Shown: positions 51,029 to 61,000 of the stretch, piece after piece
How the letters are laid out: every line of letters starts with the position of its first letter
Position numbering within the stretch: position 1 is the first letter of the stretch
From: Stagonosporopsis chrysanthemi
Taxonomy: Eukaryota > Ascomycota > Dothideomycetes > Pleosporales > Didymellaceae
DNA length: 64,000 nucleotides
Assembly: GCA_022560025.1 (NCBI GenBank)
Contig: JAFISE010000001.1
Span: forward strand, 310,001 to 374,000
Direction: 5' to 3'
Position numbers and translations under genes: made by a program
The notes under the pieces: model-generated
What the model was told of the DNA's origin: nothing
What the model saw: the letters and a program-made list of their open reading frames with translations, nothing else
Databases searched by the model: none

Positions 51029-54000
51029 TCACGCAGTGTCCTCGACTTCCGGCTTCTCGACTTTCTCGCTCGCTTTCGCACTCTGCTTCCTCCCTCTTTC
51101 CAAAATTTCGCCCGCCAGCCTTTGCAGATAGAAGTCACTTATATCAGGCGACAATCCCTTGAACGCCCTGACGATTTTCTCTACATCCCTCCTCCCGTTC
51201 TCGTATCCTTTGAGGTCACGGTTACCGTACACATCCCTTCCTGCCGCATACTCAGTATCGCTCAAACCCTTCCAGAATACGTTCACGGCGACACTCACGC
51301 CCTCGTTTGGCGTTGCAGTGTGGCTCCACATAGGTGGTATGAAAAGTACGTCGCCTGGTGCCAACGATGCGACGTGTGGATGGAGCTTTGGGTTTTGACC
51401 AAGCGCTGAGAGAGGAAGAGAGGAAGATGATGCACCTGGAGGATACGCAAGGTGCGATACATCAGACGGCGGGTAGAGCGCCAGGGTTTTTGTGCCTGAG
51501 ATCTGCGAGAGAATGTTTGGATGCACGTCGTAGTGCAACCACAGACTCACCGGTCCACTGATGCGTAGCGGACTGCTATGATATGTGGAATCATTGATGA
51601 CGGAGCGACAAAGCGATGGTATCTGAAAGTCTGCTGCGATGGTTGGAAAGTCGACTTCCAAGCGTGTAGGTAACTTATTCGGCTGGCTGCTTGAGATGGC
51701 GCGTAGGTAGGATGGTGCACCGCTGCTAATGCTCGAGAAGAAAGACGATACGCTGCGTTTTTCGTAGGTGAAGTTCTTGGTGCCGAAGGTCATGGCCGAC
51801 GAGCTGCACTCGTGGATTATAAGCTCACGGTCGGGACCAAGCCTGCCTTCGAGATATTCCAGTGTCCATAGCCCTGGGCTAGGGCCAATGTCGAGACCAG
51901 TGATGATAGCAGGCTTGGATGTTGCTACCAAGATAGCGAAGTCCTCCGGATTATGGAGCTGCACACAAGGAACGCCCTTGCACTTTGGTCCATGTACGAC
52001 CTTCCTGCTCTTCTTCTGCTGTACTTTGCCCTTACCTCCCTCATCTGGCTTCGATTTGGTCGATGCTGAATCGTCTACATGCAGCTGTACCGGTATCCAT
52101 GACTCAGGTTCTGCCTCCACGGGTGTTATGGTGAAGATATGTTCATTCCAGAAAGAGCCCATCGAGAAGCAGACAGCGCCACCACCTGCAATTACGACCT
52201 CGTTTCGCGATACCGCGCTTATGCCTGCACCGACCAGCAGTGGCCAGTATGCAGGTGAGTGGATCTTGGGGTGCTGAATATCCATCCCTGTGTCTTGGTG
52301 CGTCAGTAGCATAAACTCGTCCGCCAGACTAAGAATCCCAAGTTTCGAAACACCTCCAATAAGCAGCAGGGCGTCTCCCCATGGCACCAGACTGGCACCG
52401 ATCCGTGCATAAGCGAAGCCTGTCACGCTACTACAGGAGTTGTTGGTCATGTCTCGGAAACTAAGTCGTGGTGGTGCGGTGCCTGAAAGCGACCACTCCC
52501 ATACGTCGTCCAGGACTGTGCCGCATGCTCCAATACCCCCGAGGAGTATTCCGCGAGTTGGCGCCGCCTGTGCCACCCGCGATATGGACATTGCGGCACC
52601 AAAACGTGCTGGAGGACGCGGACCGTCGATGGGAATGCTGTGCCAGCCGTTGTTGGCCGTCCACAGAAACCAGTCGTCCAACACCGCGCCGTCGCTTGAC
52701 TTGCCGCCAAACACCAGAATGCTCTCGCTCTGAGACATGTCGTCTGACAACCTTACAGGGACGGCAGAATGCCTGTAGCGCGCTATAGGTATGTCGTCAG
52801 TTGCAGACCACTCGCCCTTGCTCATCAGCCAGCAATCTGCGAGGGCTTGGGCAGGGGACGCTCGGCCGCCGACCAACAGTGCGTTACTGTTGTCGATTGA
52901 TGTGACCGTGTGGCACACACGCGCTCTAGGCTGCAGAATACTTTCGGTCTGGATTTGGCATCCCGCTTTGCCGCGTATGAGTGCGCTAATGCTGGACAGA
53001 CGGTTCTGCGGTCCCTGTCCGCCATGAACGACGACTGCGCCCCCATCAAGGGTGAATGCTGAAGTGAAGCGCCGTGGCGTCCATGCAGAACTCGTAGGCA
53101 GCTTTGAAGACCGTAGCGAGATTGACGCTGGTTCGGAGCCTGGGCCAATATCTGCAGCTGTAAGATTGGCAGGTAGAGCACTAGTTCCTGCCTTTGTGTT
53201 CGAGGCTACCAATATGAAGTAGTGCCCACCAAACAGAGCGAACTCTTCCCATTCGTCAAAAGGTTCGATAGCATCCACTTTCATACGAAGGGATGGCGGG
53301 GTGAACGAGTCGTCAGACCACAAACTCCACAAGCTGACAGCCATCTCTAGCGAAGGCCAACCAGCATCAAGAAACCTTGATGATTGCTGCGCTAGTGTTT
53401 GGTATTGCTTGACGGAGTTGATTGATGCATGCAATTTATCGAAGTGTGTCAACATCGTACGTGCAAAGGGGTGGTCTGGCCCTTGGGGGAGATACTGCTC
53501 CAACACGCAGAAACGAGCTATGCAGCGTCAGTTTATTGAGCATGCAACTAGGATGATTTAACATACAAGTCTCGAAAGTGTTGGCCCATTGTATGAGCTT
53601 GTTTGCATCTATGAGTGGCATGTATGTAACGCTCACTTCAGCCACGAACAGAATAGACGAGTTGGGTATGTTTAACTCGGTACGTAGAGTGCTTTCGAGT
53701 AGTTTAAGATCTCTGAGATCGCATCCAATGGCCATGTACTGGTCACTTCGAACACGAACCGGAGCGTTTGCTGAGCGCAGTCCTGTCTTGAGTAGAGCAT
53801 CTCGAAGCAAGCTTTTTGTGAAGACCACATCTCTCTTCTTGTCGATAAGCTGTGGGTAGTCGACATCTACGAACGTAGCTCTTTCCGTGAGAGATGCATA
53901 TCGATGCCAAAATTGAAAGGGCAGTGGGTCACTTGTAGTCGTGGTCAGTGCTCGGCCAGGGTGTAGTATTGGCACAAGTCTTACTCACTATCCACATCCT

Positions 54001-54374
54001 AGGTTGACTACCACCTTTTGTTTACCGTCGTTTTCTTCGAGGAAACGCTTGACGACTTGCTCAATGGCATGCATCCGTAGCCAATACCCGCGATTGATGA
54101 GTGGGTTGCGGCGGACATACTTTGGAGCAAATGGTTCGTAGAAATCTGGCTCACTGCTGAGGTACAACTTCGACACACATCTCTTTGATACGATGCTGCT
54201 GTCGTTTGTCTGACAGGTATATGTCAGTCGTCTTCTCGAAACATTCTTGTTGTGGGAGTCCTGGCAATATCTCACATGGATGATGTCGTCGTCGCGCTTC
54301 TCCACCATCGACCTCAAATGACCTCCACGCTTCGCGGTGCCATTTGCAGGCTTCCTCTTCGGGTTCGCGGTCAT
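51029..54374 (-). CDS. TYW4: tRNA wybutosine-synthesizing protein 4 (LCMT, kelch, JmjC)
   Basis: S-adenosylmethionine enzyme that completes wybutosine at position 37 of tRNA-Phe (Ppm2 in yeast). Model: complement(join(51029..53517, 53567..53931, 53989..54209, 54276..54374)), 1,057 aa; introns 49, 57 and 66 nt. The N-terminal leucine carboxyl methyltransferase-like domain has TNDSSIVSKRCVSKLY, NPLINRGYWLRMHAIE and KVVVNLGCGYDPLPF (SAM site), then ATFVDVDYPQLIDKK and LFVAEVSVTYM. A kelch-like propeller follows from about residue 330 (GAVVVHGGQG, ALLVGGRASP, SILVFGGKSSD, GILLGGIGACG). The C-terminal JmjC domain has SLWLHYDVHPNILSQISGTK (H-x-D) and LFIPPMWSHTA. It is divergent from ATG18 (337 bp). 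Confidence 0.94.
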
Positions 54375-54711
54375 CGTTGCTGTGAATGTGGAGTTTCACT
54401 GCCGCCGAATTTTTGGTTGGCCGAGGCTGCCTCAGCCACACCTTCCCAAAGTGTGATGGCGGGGCTCATCCTGGCGGTGCACGCGATGCACCGCTGATCA
54501 TGCATCACTCGACAGACGATTGCCTCCAAGGCTGCCAGTGACTGCGAAAACGTACACATGTCGCTCTCGTTGCCTCACTTCTTCAAGTCCGCCGTCGCTC
54601 CTACCTGCCACCGCCCATAGCGCGCAAGTTCATCTTTGGCCAGGGTCCAAGCTCCGCAGCCATCGACAAGATCTCGAGCCGCCCTGAATACACCCACGAC
54701 AGCAGAGCACC
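54375..54711. promoter_or_regulatory. bidirectional promoter TYW4/ATG18
   Basis: 337 bp between divergent start codons; no other feature is supported. Confidence 0.45.
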
Positions 54712-56201
54712 ATGGGCTCTATGAATTTCGTAACGTTCAACCAGGACCATAGCCATCTTGGCGTCGGTATGCGATATCAACAGACCTCACAACATGACTC
54801 TGACATGGTCCACAGGCACCACCAACGGCTACCGCGTTTATACCACCGATCCGTTCAATAAGCAGTCTGAGTCTCGGGAAGGCGATGTATCCAGCCTCGA
54901 GATGCTGTTTTCGACCTCCTTGGTTGCGCTCACATTATCCCCGCGAGTTCTGCGGATACAGAATACGAAGGCCAGTGCCTGGGTTACCTTTGTTCCTGTG
55001 CATAGCACTAACTTTACGTAGAGACACTCGACCATCTGCGAGATGACCTTCCGTACTGCAATCCTTGCCATGCGGTTAAATAGAAAACGGCTTGTAGTGG
55101 TACTGGAGTCCGAGCTCTACATCTACGACATCAGCAACATGCAGATGCTAAAGACCGAGAAGACATCCCCAAACCCGAACGGTAAGACAGGCATTCAACG
55201 TTTGCTGCTGATGCTAATATGTTCAGCAATTTGTGCCCTTTCCGCGTCTTCCGAGAACAACTACCTCGTATACCCTCTTCCTACGAAAGCCGCACCGAAT
55301 ACGTTCCAACCACCCTCACACGCGCCACCAAAGTCCGACCATGTTGCACCGACCAGCGGCGAGGTCCTCATATACGATGCTACAAAGATGGAGGCTGTCA
55401 ACGTGATAGAGGCTCATAATTCTCCCCTGTCATGCATCGCGCTCAACAACGACGGAACACTGCTTGCGACCGCTTCCGAGAAGGGCACCATCATTCGTGT
55501 CTTTTCCATCCCAGACGCACAAAAGCTCTACCAGTTCAGAAGGGGCTCTATACCAGCTAGAATATATAGCATGTCGTTCAACTCGACCTCAACACTGCTC
55601 AGCGTCTCATCAGCGACCGAGACAGTCCACATTTTCCGCCTCGGGACACCGAACACCAGTCGTAGCAACAGCGTATCTTCCGGCCCCAACGGGCCGATGT
55701 CAGGTTACAGGGGCCGCAGCAGCAGTCGTGCGAGTGAAGAAGCGCCAGACGAGTTTGGTGACAGCGTCGCGGACATGGCGACCCCAGAACGCAAGCCGCT
55801 GAACCCAACTTTTGGCAGCCTGATACGGCGAACATCACAGACGGTGGGCAAGTCGTTTGCAGCGACCGTTGGTGGATACCTGCCAAGTGCAGTCGCTGAG
55901 ATCTGGGAACCATCTCGCGACTTTGCCTGGGTCAAGGTGCCTAAGTCGCCGAACAGTGCATCCGCTGGGCCGATCAGGACTGTGGTCGCTCTGAGCAACA
56001 ACGGACCCCAGATCATGGTAATCACTAGTGAGGGCAATTACTATGTCTTCAACATCGATTTAGAGAAGGGAGGCGAGGGAACGCTGTACAAGCAATACTC
56101 GTAAGTGGACCCGCTCTCCAGCTAACGAATGCGCTAACTTGTGCAGACTCCTCGAACCGAGTGAACTCGCATCAAGCAGCATGCAGGATTATGCGGATTA
56201 G
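54712..56201 (+). CDS. ATG18: autophagy PROPPIN Atg18
   Basis: Seven-bladed WD-type propeller that binds PI3P and PI(3,5)P2 at the phagophore and vacuole. Model: join(54712..54766, 54816..54970, 55022..55181, 55227..56100, 56147..56201), 432 aa. N-terminus MGSMNFVTFNQDHSHLGVGT and NGYRVYTTDPF, then RVLRIQNTKRHSTICEMTF, ELYIYDIS, LPLSCIALNNDGTLLATASE-type blade, and the lipid-binding FRRG (about residues 227-230) in YQFRRGSIPARIYSMSF. A Ser/Arg-rich loop follows, then GGYLPSAVAEIWEPSRDFAW. The second intron (54971..55021) has no GT donor at the conserved junction; GC-AG fits best. The third intron is 45 nt without an in-frame stop and could be kept without a frame change. Confidence 0.92.
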
Positions 56202-56806
56202 GTGTCGCGACTCCCTCTTAGCTGCGTCTGAGACGATGCATGCATTTTGTTTTACCTCGTTTTTGCATGGCACACGGAGTTGACCTGACCAAACCACATT
56301 ATTCCCCGGGGCTTGAGCACTATAGTTCGCCTACTATACTTCTCTAATTGCATCTCTGTGCGACGTTCCACTACCTTAGCTAATAGAACGTCTTCTTGCG
56401 TTGTCGGCGCGTCCGGATCGGTGATGTCATGATGCTGCAGTGCACTCGTTACAGACGCGTTAGAAACGTGACCCGCGCGTATGCTGTTGGATAGTCGCTG
56501 AGCACACGGAGCTGTCGTGGACGTTGGTGACTTATTGCCAACGTGTGACTTGATAGCACACAGCGCATCTGGCTTGCGGGCAGATCGATCGCCGTTGCCT
56601 GTCAAGCTGCACGTTGCGCGCATTCGGAAGGGCCCGCGCCAGCAGGGGTGCCCCGCAACCCTCGCCTCTGATCTCATTGGTGAATACTCGCAGCTATCGT
56701 GCGTGACCAGCAGCTGTTGCCTTCCTCGACGACATATATTCCAGTCGACTTTCCTTCACTCTCAGGCCTTTCAGAAACACCACAATTGATTCGACAGCAC
56801 AACGCC
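56202..56806. other. intergenic; possible minus-strand small gene unresolved
   Basis: Between ATG18 and PI31. On the minus strand a frame at 56252-56677 includes a helical charged stretch (TQEDVLLAKVVERRTEMQLE) that looks more protein-like than chance, but no start exon or family could be fixed. Confidence 0.3.
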
Positions 56807-58028
56807 ATGGTCTCAGACAGGACGACCGGCAACCCGCTTAGCGCAGGGTCTCTGTCGCTCTTTATGGCGACAGCGTTGCCTCGCGGCGAGAACGCAGAAC
56901 TGAAGAACGGTACTGAAGCCGTAGCACTGGCCGTACATGCTGGTATGCTTGCAGTAGGTTTCCGGCTAGTAGGGCTAGGAGAGGATATACGGACTGGTGA
57001 GTGTATGGAACCATCAGCGCAATGTGGAACTTTTGCGCGCCCGCTACATCTCCGATCTTCTTGCTCAGACACTCATAGAATCATATGCAGACGCCGAAAA
57101 CCCCAATCCTCTACCTATCACGTGGAACGCCTCCTCCCTCTACACATTCCGCTACAAGCACGCACAGTCTGCGCTGGACTACCACATCAACGTTCACAAG
57201 CTCGGCGGCAAGGCAGCTGTCTCAGCAATAGCTATCGGTGATGACAGACCGAAGAATTTTGACGTCACTACCAAAGAATATCTGTCTGAGTCTATGCTAC
57301 CTTTGAGTATATCAGAGGACGTCTCAACAGAAGACGCGGCCAAGAAGCTCATGGATCTCTTCATCTCGTCAGGTCGTCTGAACGATCTCGGTTCACTCCT
57401 TAAGATCAGTGTGATTCAGAAGTTAGCCCCCAGCCTGCAAAAAGCAGGTTATGAGGAGGATAGCAATGAATCGAACGGGCACAATGCGCCGACCAGAGAC
57501 GACAACTCCACACCGCGCCCTAACAACCCACCGAATCCACGACAACCGCAAGACCCCGAGCCTGCGCGCCCTTACCCGTTCAATGACCCTCTAGCAGTAC
57601 CGCGACAGCCAGGCCGGCCACTGCCCGAGCCTATACCTGGATTTGAAGATGAGTACGAAGTCAGTCGGCCGCCACACGGCGGGCTACGAGACGACAGATA
57701 TCCTGTGGACATAGGCCACGACGACCTATACCCTCAAGGTTTAGGGCCGAACAATCCTCTGCGTCCACATCTCGCCGGTGGACTGCCTCGACCTGGTGGT
57801 GGCTTTGGTGGCGGCATGCATCCCACATTCGACGATCCTCTGTTCAGGGGGCAGGGTGGGTATGGAGGAATTGACCTATCAGCGCCTCCAGGAGCACGGT
57901 ATGATCCTGTTGGGCCAGGTGGTGCTCCACGAGACAATCGCGGTGGAGGTCCTCGGTTCCCTGGTGGAGGAGGCTTCGGCGGTCCGCCAAATCCTTTTGG
58001 TGGATTCGGAGGAAACGATTTCATATGA
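56807..58028 (+). CDS. proteasome inhibitor/regulator PI31 (Fub1-like)
   Basis: Binds the 20S proteasome through its C-terminus and regulates its activity or transport. Model: join(56807..56996, 57091..58028), 375 aa; the 94-nt intron has GTGAGT and ATGCAG and joins as Asp in EDIRTDAENPNPLPITWNAS. The N-terminal FP domain holds ALAVHAGMLAVGFRLVGLGE, TWNASSLYTFRYKHAQSALD and KAAVSAIAIGDDRPKNFDVT. The second half is Pro/Arg/Gly-rich, with the conserved PI31 blocks DIGHDDLYPQGLGP, GGMHPTFDDPLF and PPGARYDPVGPG, and a Gly/Phe-rich end (GGFGGPPNPFGGFGGNDFI). An in-frame extension through the intron exists (MSVWNHQRN..) but starts with GTG and lacks conservation. Confidence 0.9.
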
Positions 58029-61000
58029 ACAAAACTATCAGGGCGCTCTCCTGAGATCAGACACAACGATCGGCCCTACTGATGCAGGGCTTGCCCAATT
58101 CTAGATCTTTCCCAGGAATCCTACGGGGTGGCGTCACACTCGACAGTCTGATCCGAACCAATCTATGATTTGAATGAATGTTACGATCTCGATGATAGGC
58201 GATAAGAAAATACCAGGGACAGGACGGCGTTAGTAAGATTCAGAGGCTGAACAGTAGAATAGTAGTGTACTGTATCGATGGTTACAAGATCTAGTCTACG
58301 TGTTTCGATTTACTATTAGCGACCACGTCTTTTGATATTGACTACTTGGACTGTATTTCCAGGCCTTCTAGGGTGTTGGCCATACACAAGTCTCATCCAG
58401 GCTCTACAATTCAAGCGCATCGTGCATCTCAAACTCACTCACGTAATATTCTACTATCTCGCCAAAGCATTCCCGTACCCCATGATCAGACATGAATGTT
58501 CCTCTTCTCCTCTCTATCAAACAATTTTTCTCACACACAAGTGTTATTCTATGAGCGCACTCATGCCTCGCTGCCCAAGGTGAAGACGCCTTGTCAACGC
58601 AAACAGCGTTCCTCGACCCCGGATAATGCAATGTTGTCTCATCCTAACCCAAACCCCAACCACCCTTGAGCTTCGGACTCCTGAGATAGGTCCGTTGCTT
58701 CTCTACGACAACATTGAGACTACTCGGGGGAATTGATTCGTGAACTTCGAAGGGAGCCCGGTGTTTGCAATTAAAATTAAGGGAGTATGCGCTGGGAGTC
58801 GAAGCCGTGGTTTTGGATATATGTGCCATGGTAGCCTCTCGGGACACGATATCAGCTTGTGAGGTAAGGGTGATTGTGTAATGCGCTCGGTAGAGGCTGT
58901 CTACGATGCTATAGTAGGAGTAAATATGCGTGTGATGAATGTGGAGAGGAACGTGGAGGCGAAGACTGCGCGGTCGGTGTTACAACGGGAGTTTTGGTTT
59001 GAGCACGGGAGGGACTTGATGGGCATGGCGCTTGAGGTTTTGTGGCAGTGATATGAACCTGTCGGAGTGAAGAAGACAGCCTCCAAGACAGTTTCACGTT
59101 CCAGTTTAATCAAAACACTTGTTGGGGGCTGGCTAAGCAGAAATGAATGTAGTCTAGTTGATTCTCATCATCGATGCAGCTGTTGTACGGACCTTCGTTT
59201 AGGAGATCATGAACTGTGACAAACATACAACAAACCTAGGCACATGTCCATCAGTATCGCAAGACAAGGAGCGCACAGATAGTGAGTAAGCAACAGGTAA
59301 CTCGAGAGGCAGGAGGTATCCCTCGTGACCCTGACGACGAGGGCGACGATACCGAGTTATTCCAGGCCAACATGTAGCCTCAGGGTGTATGAAGAAGTCG
59401 AAATCAGATCCAGATTGCCGCGATTCACACGTTCTCCATGCTCTCGTACGTTGTCCATCTCGGGCGCTCTAGACGTGGGTGTGCGAACTGCCTCTGTCGT
59501 TTGCACAAAATTTGGGATCTGGCCATTGCTCGTTGTCTCAGAGCGCTGATGACCGTTTTCACAGTTGCTTAGAGCGCATTTTTTGGATGCTATTCAGCGC
59601 TTGGTGACGTTGCGCCCTCGCGTGATGCTCCCGAAAAGTGATATTGGTTAGACAGTCCGGGTGAGGCTGTCAGATCGCAGTAGTTTCTCGATTTATCGAT
59701 GGCGTTTCGGTGTCATGTTCCTATCGTACATCGACTTTGGATGCTCTGGCGGTGAAGTGATCCACTCTATGTTCAGTGATATGGATGCATAGCTCCTCGA
59801 ACGCATATGCATCGTGACAGACCGTGCTGGTACATGTGCCAGACATCTCTATCAAGACTGTTGGCTGGAATTAAACACCTGCGATGGTATCGTTACAATC
59901 TGAGCAGTCATTTGCCGACGGACGAACACCTCGATTGCTCCGTGTTGTTGCCAGTGTTGTTACTCGCGTTGACCGTGCGTCAAAGCTGGTGGGCACGGTG
60001 ACGAGCATGGCCACTTACGATGTTGCCCACTTCGCATTGACCATGATGGTAAGGCCATTGTGTCCTGTCCTGGGTGTGGTAGTGTTGAGAGTCAGACGCT
60101 CAGACCAAAAGCACTCAGTTCTGGCTTCGTGAAGGGCAGGGGTGGACTGAAGGACACAGGCTTGCCGAAGGTGGATTAGCCACGCGAGCGGATTCAATTG
60201 ATAGACACGAAGGAGCGATCAACTTCGGCGGGACTGACCGTACTGTGGTTGAAGCGTTTCGAATTGTGCAGCACTGGCTGAGGTGGGAAGGCAAACGCTT
60301 GCCGTTTGTAGCCCACATCGCGTCCGCCTGCCACGAAGCAGACAGGTACCCTCAAGATCGAGGCTAGGATGAACCCCCCGCCCTACAAATGATCTCATAC
60401 CGTGCTCGTAGAACTACCGCGCGCGTGGCCGCGAGTCGTGCGTTGATATGGGTTCTCCGCACACTTCAACCCAACTCACCTTCTCGATCCAGGAATCCCT
60501 GGCTGAGCACGCCACCACGAAGCTGCAGGCCTGCCATGCGATATTTCATGTAGATTTCAGCATCCTCATTCCTTCGCCGTCATTGCTTATGTCTCATCGC
60601 ATATACACCTAGTGTCTACTTCACACACCTGTTCTTTCCCCTTGTTGATCGCCTCGCGTGAGCACGCAAGCCCAGACCCCTTGATACTTATCCGCAACTG
60701 GATTCAAGGAGGGCGCCCTTGCAGATATTACCGACGATCAGCGCAGACTACTCCGCAGTTCTGCGGGCATGCTTCGGTCTGTCTGCGTACGAAAGCAATG
60801 CAACCAGGTGCGATGGAGAATCTGGTGAATCTATGTGTTTCAGCTTTAGTCCCTTCGATGTAACATGTATAGCTTTCAACTTCTCTGCGGCATTGGAAGG
60901 ATGACCGATTAACAACGGTCGCAGGCTCCACCTGGTGGAGCACAACACGAACCTGCTTTAATCAGGTTACATCGATCTATTCTCACCAGTTAAACTTGAG

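Noticed and set aside
56997..57090. Upstream extension of PI31 exon 2 (MSVWNHQRN..)
   Set aside because: It is GTG-started intronic sequence with a canonical GTGAGT donor; splicing gives the family-like join instead.
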